DNA from: Batillaria attramentaria
Lineage: Eukaryota; Mollusca; Gastropoda; Batillariidae
Assembly: GCA_018292915.2 (NCBI GenBank)
Contig: JACVVK020000015.1
Coordinates: 2,122,001-2,186,000 of the forward strand
Direction: 5' to 3'
DNA length: 64,000 bases
The notes below the pieces were generated by a model. It made no database searches, was not told the DNA's origin, and was given only the letters and a program-made list of their open reading frames with translations. Positions 1 through 37,586 of this stretch are shown in pieces (the first letter of the stretch is position 1; every line of letters begins with the position of its first letter). Position numbers and translations under genes: made by a program.

Positions 1-480
1 GTGTGTGTGTGTGGGTGCGCGCGTGCGCGCGCGCGCGCGCGGAATGTCCGGAACGGCCCAAAACGGTTTGCTGACTGTGAATTCATGATATTGATAATGA
101 TGATCTTGGAACTTCTCCTCCCCGCCAAAATGGGCATTATGGGAGGCTGTGACTGAAATAAAAGTTTTGTGTTCCTTCTTCCCATGAGGGAGATATTGGG
201 ACATACATGAGAATTATTTTATATTTCATTATGGGCCTTTGAAAAAAAAAGACACCCAATTATCTTATTTGTAATATTATTTTTCTGATATCATGTTTGA
301 AAAAATAATTTTTGGTATCTTAACCCTTCAACCACCACAAGAGGTCCTATCTATACAATTTGTTTATATTTGATTTAAATTGGTAAAATCTCAGGACCAG
401 TTTAAAAAAAATTTACAAGATAAATTACGCCCTATTCTTAGATTTAAAAGGAGTCTTTAAAAACATTCACACACACAAAC

Positions 481-768
481 GCTCCAGGGCCCGCATGTTA
501 AAGTCAAGGTGTGGGATTTTAGCCCCGGGTTACAGTCTAACCTCAAACTAGCTCTAGGGTTAAATTTTCTGTTGTTTTTTGTTCAACCAGGAAGCGGGTC
601 CATTCCACCATGGTGCTTAAGCCGTTAGACAAGGATTTTTTCCCTACCTTTCTTCGCTTCCTTTTTTTAAATTTAATTTTGTTTTGGGATTTCATTTGTC
701 CTAGTCTGGGTTAGGCCCGTAGCCCTGATTGAAAATTAACCTCGAGGTTTACATGCGGGCCCTGGAGC
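481..768. mobile_element. 288-bp MITE with 22-bp inverted termini (copy 1)
   Basis: The left end GCTCCAGGGCCCGCATGT is mirrored at the right end by ACATGCGGGCCCTGGAGC. There is no ORF. The interior (GTTAGGCCCGTAGCC, AGCGGGTCCATTCCA, TAGCTCTAGGGTTAA) recurs in reverse orientation at 44308-44604, which defines a repeat family rather than a chance palindrome. Confidence 0.75.
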
Positions 769-1260
769 AGAACTTCACCTAGACTCAGACTGTCATATGT
801 ACAGACGCGCGGTTGCGGGGGCTGTGAACTCACGACAGTAGCTCCTATTTTAATTTATCACACAACCTGTCGCAACACTGGTCATTTTCCAACGTGTGAC
901 TAACACACGAAAAAGGTGTGAGAGTGTCCAGCCCCAGCCCTAGAGGCGCACTGATATCTGTCGCCTTCTGAACCCTTAAAACCACCGTGGGAAAGGCACT
1001 CCTTTGTGTACCTCCATTATCACCCTTTCTTCTCAACTCGGGGTGTGATTTTTCTGTTACGTAACCAGTGCAGACAAAAAGAGCCCACCTGTCGTCTAGC
1101 GGCTGACCCCCCCCCCCCCCCCCCCGCCAACCCCTTCTTAGCCAGACACACTAAGTGGTGTGATCCGAAACAAAGAGCCTAAGTCTTTGTTACAGGGGAC
1201 CCTTCAGCGACCAATGACACGCACAAATCCCTCAGGCTGGGAACACGTTCATTCACACTG

Positions 1261-1640
1261 TTGCGTTTAGTGGCCAAGCACACGTGCGCGGCAAAGGCGA
1301 ATCAAATTCTACTAGTTCAAACTGCTGTTGTCATTTGCAGTCTACCACTACCAGGAGTACGGACGTTCATTCACACTGTTGCGTTTAGTGGCCAGGCGAA
1401 TCAAACTCTACTGCTTCAAACTGCTGTTGTCATTTGCAGTCCACCACTACAGGAGTACGGATATTGCTGTATCACTACAGGAGTACAGATATTGCAGACT
1501 TTGTCATTTCAAGTTCACCACTGCAGGAGTACGGATATTGCAGTTGTCATTTCAAGTTCACCACTTCACCACTGCAGGAGTACATATATTGCTGTTGCCA
1601 TTTCAAGTTCACCACAACACAAATACGGACATTGCTAGCT
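1261..1640 (+). repeat. Degenerate tandem repeat, core CACTRCAGGAGTACGGATATTGC
   Basis: At least five imperfect copies of a core around CAGGAGTACGGATATTGC, alternating with GTCATTTCAAGTTCACCAC or GTCATTTGCAGTCCACCAC, spaced about 27-50 bp. A longer block (CACTGTTGCGTTTAGTGGCCA) is itself duplicated at 1257 and 1375. The array ends about 25 bp before the Ser/Asp-rich ATG exon at 1665. Confidence 0.7.
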
Positions 1641-1664
1641 GCTTAGTGTGCACCCAAAACCACC

Positions 1665-1798
1665 ATGAAGACTGACTCAAGCTCTTCGTCATCAGACTCT
1701 TCTTCTTCTGATTCTTCATCTTCAGACTCAGAGTGCTTTGAAAGTGACGCTGAGACCAAGCACTCTGATCAAGATCGTGTTCGTCGCAAGAAATACAA
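1665..1798 (+). CDS. Candidate alternative first exon: acidic Ser/Asp-rich peptide ending in a basic patch
   Basis: An ATG at 1665 in a good Kozak context (ACCACC before ATG) opens 44 codons plus two bases. The peptide is nearly pure Ser/Asp at first and ends DRVRRKKY; then comes a strong donor, GTAAGC, at 1799. Without splicing the frame stops at 1801. The phase (2) is exactly what BET exon 2 at 7056 needs, so splicing there would give a BET protein with an acidic/basic N-terminus. It may instead be the first exon of an unrelated or lost gene. Function not recognised. Confidence 0.4.
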
Positions 1799-2626
1799 GT
1801 AAGCCAAAAAGAAAAGCACGCACGCCCTTGATTTACTTATTATGCTACTGTCTAACGTATAGCGCGTTTGGTCAGACACTGATGATTTTCGCCCCAGCCA
1901 CTGTTGTATAACTATCAAAGACCATCCCTGATGCATGACCCTAAAATGCTTGAAATAACGTATGCATATTCCCAGTGGCACTTGTTTACATACTTATTGC
2001 AGTGTTGTACATCCACAAAAGCATCTATAGGACAAATGTCCTGGACCATATTAAAGTAATAGGACAAATGTCCTCTTCAGAACAAAAGTATCCGGACATT
2101 TTTGAGTTATTATGTTTCTTGCTCAACAACATCCGCTTCCTCTTTCCTCCCCATTTCTCTGTCACTCTGAACACCCGAGAGGTATTAAAAAGTTTAAAAC
2201 CGATCGGACAATGACCGCGCTTCGTGGAAAATAATGGGACATTTGTCCTCTTGACTACATTTGTACAGGACATCCTGCATGTTATCTTGGACATTGTCCG
2301 ATGTCAGACGTGGATGTACAACCCTGTTATTGTCCACAGAATGACATAACCAACAAGGATGTTATAAATTTTAAAGTTGAAAAATCCACCACAGACAGTC
2401 CAAAGTTTTTTTGAAAAGTAACACACAGTACATTTCATTTATTTTGAGAAGAATTTGTTTTTCACCATCTCCTGGGCTCACACAAAATACATAGCTGCTG
2501 GGCTGCAAAACCCCCATGTCTACAGGCCCTGGCACTGTGCTTTAGTTTACCTTATGGCATGTTTGATAGGTGCATGGAAAGACCCTCACTTGTATGCATG
2601 CCAGTTATACATGTGACTGTGTGTGT

Positions 2627-2972
2627 GTGTGCAGGCGCGTAGGAAGATGCTGAGAGGAAGGGGGGCCCACTAAGTCGGGTGATCATCATCATTAGCTTGC
2701 TTTACGTCCTATGGCTTTTGGCCCTTAAGGACAAGTCGGGTGAGCCATACGGCCGGGGTGAAGAAGGGGGGCGGGGGGGGGGGTTCTGTGTGTGTGTGTG
2801 TTGACTGCCAAGGATTGTGTCCTGCGACAGCAGGGGGGGGGGGGCACCACTGGTGGGCCCCCTCTCCTCTTATCAAAAGCAAGGGGGGCCCTAAAAGATA
2901 TTCGGGCCCCCCTTCCAAACATCGAACGGGGGCCTGGGCCCCCGTGGTTCCTACGCCCCTGGACTGTGTATC
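2627..2972. mobile_element. G-rich element with CAGGCGCGTAGGAA termini (copy 1, interrupted)
   Basis: Begins CAGGCGCGTAGGAAGATGC and ends GGTTCCTACGCCCCTG, an inverted terminal pair. The interior is shared with 53032-53319, including GGAAGGGGGGCCCACTAAG and ATTGTGTCCTGCGACAGCAG. About 61 bp present here (near 2682-2742) are absent from the other copy and are bracketed by a direct repeat AAGTCGGGTGA. No coding potential beyond low-complexity frames. Confidence 0.7.
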
Positions 2973-3838
2973 TGCACACACCAGCGTCTAAAATTTCCAT
3001 TTGGGAAGCTCAGCCCGTTACACCCGCCCTCTCCAAACATCCGTGTTTCAAGAGTTTGGTACGTGACCGATTGCAAATGTAGGGCTACTGAAACCACACT
3101 CGCTGCGTGGTGTAAGAAGAACGTGACTGGGGCTAGTACTAGTAGTGGTACTGATGCGTGTGTATTCGCGTCAAAGTAGTAAACAAAGCTACCAGGAAAT
3201 CACTCAGCCAGCTATAAGTTATACACAGGAACGAATCGAGAGAAGCACACTACCACCGTTAGTATTTATCGTTACCTTCTGATTGCGATGAAAAAAATAA
3301 AGAAAAATCTTGATACTTTGTGCTGTTCGCGGTTGATACTGTCGTCTGATCGTCGGTCACGAATCCAAGATGATGCACCTCAGCACATGTTGGTGAAGAG
3401 CGCATGCGCAATGAGATGAAAACGGAAACTGCGATCGCGTTCGCGCCTGTTACATTTCTTTGCTATTTCATGGTAGCGTTTGATTCGATAGTGTTCGAAC
3501 TACCAAAACGCAATTGAAAGTTCCATCACTGTCTTGCTAACGTCTTTTGGGAAAACGATTTCATCATAATATGCAGACGTGTAACTTATGTAGTCACGTG
3601 ATCATGCATGCCAATCGTCGCAGAAGACGCATTACACAATCCGGGCGGTCGTGTTAGTCGGAGCGGGGATCTTGTCGATGAAACATACCTCTGAACTCGG
3701 TCGTTAACTTGATACAATTGGATACCATTTCTTATGTGACTGTAAACACATAACGGTATATATCTAGGATAATACAGTGGGGATTTAGTGTACATAATCG
3801 CAGAAAATACAGTATTTTTCATCATGTGATGAAAGTGA

Positions 3839-3906
3839 CCAATCAAAATGGGCGTTTTTAAACCGAACATATAAAAGGGAGAAAAATTGGCAGTGCTGTG
3901 TGTGGG
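3839..3906 (+). promoter_or_regulatory. CCAAT and TATA-box core promoter of the BET gene
   Basis: CCAATCA at 3839-3845 is followed by TATAAAAG at 3870-3877, about 30 bp before the expected start near 3900. The next ATG (3907) opens the phase-compatible exon 1. If transcription starts near 3900, the leader before 3907 would be very short and the in-frame ATG at 3955 may be used instead. A TATA promoter on a housekeeping chromatin gene is slightly unusual. No transcript evidence is available. Confidence 0.5.
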
Positions 3907-31145
<27,239 letters not shown>

Positions 31146-34100
31146 GTGACCAAATGCTGGTGGAAGACTGCACTTCATCAGGAGAGCCGTAAAACTATTC
31201 TCAAGACTGGGAAAGAACGTACCCTGATGACGAACTTGGAAATTGCAGGCATTGACTGCTACATTTCAGTCGTAACTGAGAGAGAGGCAGTTGTTTGGAC
31301 TGATTATATACAGAAGTAGCGTCAGTGTGATGCGGACTGGTAATTGTTCAGTTGAGAGGAGAGTACCTAGGGTATTGCCTGTTTGGGAGTCTTGAGCAAC
31401 GTGTGGTGGTCCGAAATGCTGAATATTGGATTTTAGAAGGCGAGCCCTGTGGCAAGTTAAATGTAAGTTTGCTGCATCTGCTTGTCAGTTTGTGCTTCTG
31501 TACCAGCAAAGGCTGGTGCAGACCGAGACTATGGTACAGTAAGGATTGTTTTGACCTGCTTCTGCTCTTTAAGGTTTTGTCCACGCTGTACTTCAGAATG
31601 TGAAATCTTGAAGGGGACAGATACAGGTCAAGTTGCACCCCAAAGTTGAAGATGCATACGTGTACAATTTGGTGACTGTTGCGCTGCTATAAAATGCAGC
31701 CCCCAGTGCGTTCCTGCCAACTTCTGGCTGTAAGATGTCCTGATCAGCACAAGCCATTGGCAGCACTCCAATGGACTTTGACATCAGCTGGGGAGAGGGC
31801 CTGCGTTGGAACGAGTTGAGAACGACCCAGCAAATGGAACACAACATGAAGAACTGACTTCCGGAAGAGTGTTGCCTGTGTTGGAACGTGCAGGTTCCTG
31901 TTGAGAATGACCTAGCAAATGCATGCGACATGAAGAACTGACTCCCAGAAGAACATGTGGAAGCAGTGAATGTTGGTGAACTCAAAAACAAAAGAATTAG
32001 GCGCATAAGCCCTTCTGGACTGTACAGTGGAAAACGCTGAAATGTGTTGGGTTTTTTTTTTTCCCCCTGATCATTGGCAGTAGAGATGATCTAAAGCAAA
32101 TCAAAGTCTTGCTGAGCAGCTGTATTGAGATTGCAGCTTGACTTTTTACGTTTTTTTTGTTTTTGTTTTTTTTAAAGAAGAGGACCTGTGGTGGTACCTG
32201 GACCGGAGATGTGAAAGAATTGAAAAAAGTAGGCTGTTCAATCAGTGACATACTTCTCCGTCAGGACGTCACTTCACCCAAACTGTGACTTAGTGTGAAC
32301 AGTAATTTGTGATGTTGTGATCACAAGTCGGAGTATTCTCGTCAGACGTGACAAGGAGTGTTTCACCTGCCCCATGTGCACGGAAAAACTGGACTAGCTC
32401 AAGTGATAATTTAAAGTGATATGCATCAGTGCCAGACGACAAGATGGTGCCACCGAAATTGAAGAGGAGATTCTCATAATTCTGTGTCGTATCCATGGGC
32501 GAATGCAGTGTTGCAAAAAACTGCCAAATGATTATGAGACCAGAAAGGACTACTAGCCCATTACAAAAAGATCAGGATGCCAGTGGGCTCAAAACACGCT
32601 GAGAGGACAACAGATAAGAGAAATTTACTCTCAAATTTTGGTTTAAATAGCTTTCCTCTGGCACAAGATACAGAATAAATACAGAAACGGCACTGCTTGT
32701 CTCAGTTAATGGAGGTCATGGGCAATGAAAGATCTCCATGAACTGAGACAAGTGGCACTTTCTCTATATGTGCCGTTTTTGTATCTTGCCCTTAGGAAGG
32801 CCATTTAGCAATGATTTAACTGTAAATTTGCATTTTCTGTTATCCGCTAAGCGCGTATTGATCCTTTCGGTATTCTGCTCTGCCAAATCATCAAGACTTG
32901 CGACAAAGACACTGTGTCAGAACATTTGTGTGACATGTTACGGATGCGTGTATTTTGTTATTGTAATTGTACGGCTGGCAGTGTTTGCCAGTATTACCAT
33001 GGTAACTGATTCCCCCGACATCGCTGTCTTGCCTTCAATTGCCAATTCCAGGGGAAGCATGCAAAGACTTCTTCATTCCCGAGTTGGGTGCTGGAACACC
33101 AAACACAAATTAATTAGATCTGGTCACTTCACTGTACAATTTGCCAAAAAGCAAGGCACTGACTGTAGCATCGTCTGTATTATACGTCCAAATCTACAGA
33201 CTTGAGTTAAAAAACCTGGTGCTTGTGTGTTGATGTAGAAAGTGAAAGATCTTTGTTGCTCTGCTGCAGGATCCTTCGGATCGGCATAAATCTTCCATGG
33301 GACCGTGTTATTCATATTTTGATTTAGAACCGTGTGTGCAGAGGACTGTCCATGTCATGGTAGGTTGTCTTGCAAAGTTAGATACATGGACGTTGGACAG
33401 GGTACAAATTTGGTAAACACACAGTCCTTGACATGAAGCAGCAGTGTGGAGGGACAGTGTATTTTGCAGAATTCTGACAACTTGTAGGGACATAAAAATT
33501 TGGGGAGCATTTTGACACAATACCTGGTGTTAGTTTGAAACACTTTCTGACACATCGGGAATTGCACGTTGGGCATCTTTAAGTTTAAATAAAAACTTAA
33601 AAAACAAAAAACAAAAAAAAACTTACTGCTGCTGATAAGGTAAAGGCAAGTTCGCTTTCGCAATTTTTAGATCTGACACTAATCAACTTACAAGTAGTTT
33701 TTTTTTGCTGTACAGAAATTTTTTTTTTTTTTTGGACAGATTCTTTCATTGTTTCACTCGCAATTTCTTTCATGCACTGAATCCACGCCCCCTCTGACCC
33801 TCTGATTTTCTTCTTACGGTTTTTGTTCTGCCAGCTAAAGGAATTTTTTTTATGGTCCTCAGCGTGTCATTTTGAAGCACATGACATGCACGTTGTGTTA
33901 CGATGTGATTTTATTGTAACAAGTGTTTGAGAACTGTCATTGTGATGCGTAGTGCTGTGGTCACGTGACCTGCGCTCATCAGCACAGTTTCCTTTCTCCT
34001 TTCACTGTAGTTATATCTGCATTCTTTCATTTAGTCAAACTGCTGTGTTGCGCATGCATGTAGATACTAGATACCTACTGTTAAGTTTGACTGTACAGCT

Positions 34101-37100
34101 GTTGATAACTGAGTCAAAATTTCCCTGTATTGTTGGTTGGCATTTTTGGGAAATGCTAAACTATATTAAAATCTGGTTAAGGAAATTTGATGCTGCTCCC
34201 TCCCTCACACTGCCCTCTTTCACCAATGTAGGCTGCCCTCTTAGTCTTACTGTTGTCAGTTATTTTTGCATCAGGAATTCAAACAATTGCTAGTCACTCT
34301 GAACTTCTCATTTTAGTTACTTTAAAATCTTCAACATGTTGTGTCAATAACTGATGTGTGTTGCGTGCAGAGAATCTGTTCTGCATTCTAACAGGTTTGA
34401 AAATGACTGAGACTTTCAGTTGACATGAACAAATTTCTCCGGCAGTGTTTGTTGCTCTTTTTTTTTTTCTTTCTTTCTTTCTTTTTTTAATTGAAAAAGC
34501 ATATCCTGGGATTGTTGTAAATGTGCATGATATGTTGGCAGTTATGGTCAGCAAAGCTGCCCTGATGCTGAGGTTGATGCAAGCTAAAACTGAACTGGAA
34601 GGTTGTGGGGCAGACACAGAGACAGGATTTGCTTTGAGTTAAACTTAAAGGGCATTAGCCTATTCGGGAAGCAGGCCTGGGAGAGAAGGAAAAAGTGAAG
34701 ATGTGCTGTCATTATGGGATCAGTACGTTTAAAAGTAAAGCCAGTATCATGATGTAAGGAACTCCATCCACTCGTAATCCATGATTTTCTGAGGCGTGTT
34801 TTCTCCTTCACTGCTCGAACAGTTGAAATGATTATGCTAAACACTGTGTGTTGCCCTGCGTGTTGTATATGACACAAATCAGTGCTAAACAATATTTGTG
34901 GCTTCTACTGTCTGTACAAATGTACAAAGAATGTGTTCACATACATACATGTACATGTATGCTACTACGGCATTGCAAAGTTACCTACCATATCAGGTCA
35001 GCCTTTTCTGTTCTGTGTACAATTCTGAGCGTTAAAAACCTACATTTACACTGTCAAAGCATGTGCTGGCTTAACCATAGGGGGTGAGGGTTCATTCAGG
35101 GAAGACTTGGTATTTCTGTACTGTTGCAGTTACCATAGAGGTGAAGAAAATTTCGGAGAAAAAAACCAGAAGGTACTGAATTAGCGTGAACACATTGTCA
35201 AACAGGAATTGAGATACATGTAGCTTGCTTTATTGGGTTTACTTTGCATTATGAGGGGCGTTGGTTGATGCTGAAAATGGGTTTTAAAAAAAACAAAAAA
35301 AAACAAGCCCTTGAAGCAGGCCACTGGCTTAAGTGATAATAAAAATTATTGAAATTTAAAAGGCAGATGTAATTAGTCTTTAGAAATCTACATTGCAGTA
35401 CACATTCATCTTTTTCAGTCTTGAATGTTTGTGTCATTGATCCTTTAGAGCACAGCCAGCCAGCGTGTTGATCTGCTGAATCTTGATCCTCATTTTTCCG
35501 AATTCACCCCTTCTGCTCCTCTGCCACATGCTTGTACATGTACCGAGTTAAAAGGTGTACAGTAACTCTGAAGAACCACAGTCCATTACATGTTGTGATA
35601 CAGTTGTTAGTGTTTGTGTGACTACGAGATGCATAGGATTTTCCCCTCCTCATGGCACCCTGTGTATTTGTAGTTTGTAAAAAAAAAAAAAATGTGAATG
35701 CATTTTTATTGCGTGAGTGACAAGACTGACTGAACTTGCGAGACGCTGCGAAAGGTTTCTGGATGAGAGATGTGTGGCTGAATTGTGTTCAGAAGTTTGC
35801 AGATGCAAAAGTTAATTTATTGACCTCTCTCATGCAGCTACAGTTAGTGGTTGGACTCTCATTCATGTTGTTGACTTTTCTTTTAAAAAACTGTCATCAG
35901 GTCTCTGTAAATTAGATTTTTTTTTTTTTAAAGATTGCCACTGCAAATGCATACTTAGACAAAATAGCAAGCTTTTTTCTTTATTTCTTTGTTGTAGCAT
36001 TAGAAGTGTTTCATTTTTCACAGCTTTATACAAGTAGTCAGTGCTTTTGTGTTATTTCCTTTTGGCAGGTCAGCCTCCCCTTTCGTTCTTACACATGTAC
36101 CTTAAGATCACTGATAGGGTTACTGCTGGACGTAAGCTTCTGAACAACTTTAATTTACTGACCAAAGATACATTGTCTTGTATTGTAACGGAACTGAACT
36201 TCTGCATGGGTGCAGCCATTCTGTTGTTATTGTTTTCAGGTTTTTAGTTATTTGAGCCTGCCATGATATATTTTTGCTTTTAGACAACTGTTTATGCACA
36301 AAAGTAGCAAGTCAGAATCTAATCATTGTCTTTTAAATTGGCCCCGTTGTTAGTTCCAGTATGTGCGTCCCTACTCCCCTGTATTTTTGTCAGACTCAGC
36401 TGTGCATTGAATCTCAAAACTGTCATTTGAGAAGCAGCTTGAAGACAAGTACTTTGGTACTGTAACATTTTGAGATGCACCTGCATCACAGCTATCTAGG
36501 GCACATGACCAGTCTTTCCCCTGTCATGTATTATGCTGGGTAGTGTAGCTTCTGTATTCTTCTATCATTTTCAGGAACTAGTTTGTGCAATTGTTTTGGA
36601 GGGGAACAGGTCAGGTTATTTTCTTTCATCTGCCCTCCGCCCACTACGTTCATGCATTTCTTTTGTACAGCAACAAATACATGTATTAGTATCCATTCTA
36701 CATCATGATGTGAGCCGATGGATGTTGTGCTATCTTGGTAGAGAATGCTGTGCATACAGGTTGTCCTCAACACATATGAAAAAAAAAAAAAAAAATGGTA
36801 TCACCCAGTTCATATTTCATGTAAGTCAGATTACATACATGTATGCATGGTGTATGTTCAGTTTTCATAGTCGGGTCATTTCATTTCACATGGAGTCAGT
36901 TTTCCTTTTTTTTTTTGTATTTGCAAGGTTTGTTGTATTTTATCTGCGTAGTCTGTGTGTTTGCTTGTGGCAGAAGTTGATACTCCCATTTTTCATACGG
37001 TTTTTGTATAATTTTGCGTACTATTGTGACTTTGTATAGCATTTGCCAGGAAAGTATCGTGTGGATGTGTTTGTATGTATGTCACGAGTCCAGTATGGTG

Positions 37101-37250
37101 TTCAAATGGAGTCCAGTTCTCAGCTTCTGATGTCACAAAAAAACTTGCTGTGGACAGGCTTGTATTGGTTGTCAAGATTTGTCGCCATTATGTTTGGGGG
37201 CGCTATTTTTGTTACTCTTGCAGTTAATAAACATGATCCAAGACAGTATT
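31146..37250 (+). other. Probable long 3' UTR of the BET gene with several AATAAA signals
   Basis: No coding exon was recognised between the BET stop and the aminotransferase tail. The stretch is AT-rich and largely free of interspersed repeats, as expected of a long 3' UTR. AATAAA occurs at 32674-32679, 35338-35343 and 37226-37231; the last lies just before the intergenic palindrome and is the best candidate for the distal end. A strong stem-loop is at 32660-32790. Length and site choice are inferred. Confidence 0.45.
32660..32790 (+). other. Strong stem-loop in the BET 3' UTR (pre-miRNA-like or MITE)
   Basis: A 22-nt arm at 32696-32717 pairs with 32731-32752 with one mismatch and one G-U wobble around a 13-nt loop. 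Outside it, GGCACAAGATACA and AAACGGCAC pair imperfectly with GTGCCG and TGTATCTTGCC, extending the inverted repeat to about 130 bp. Core geometry resembles a pre-miRNA; the outer repeats also fit a small inverted-repeat transposon. No expression evidence. Confidence 0.6.
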
Positions 37251-37440
37251 ACCCCTTGTCTTCAGTGATATGTTGGATGGATGTGCGAGTAGGATTTGAT
37301 GAATGCCTCATGCTTGGATAATTGTCATCACCTTAAATTTGGTACACAGGAAGATTGAGAGTGATCTGGCAATGGAACAAAGGGGTGTGCATTTGATTGA
37401 CACCAAACCAGTAATTGAAGCTATGGACTGAACACCAACA

Positions 37441-37534
37441 TTTAACTCTTTGACGACGAAGCACAATTTCTAACACGCGATTTCCTATAGGAAATCGCGT
37501 GTTAGAAATTGTGCTTCGTCGTCAAAGAGTTAAA
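37441..37534. mobile_element. Perfect 94-bp palindrome with TTAA at both ends
   Basis: The 47-bp left arm (TTTAACTCTTTGACGACG...) is the exact reverse complement of the right arm, with CCTATAGG at the centre and no loop. TTAA occurs at 37442-37445 and 37530-37533, and the termini after TTAA read CTCTTTGACG, similar to the CCCTTTG-type ends of piggyBac-like elements. It may be a fold-back MITE with a TTAA target site. It lies between the convergent BET and aminotransferase 3' ends. Confidence 0.85.
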
Positions 37535-37586
37535 GAAATGACACAACATAAAACTGGGATAGGAGCAAATGTTTCAGCATGCGTCA

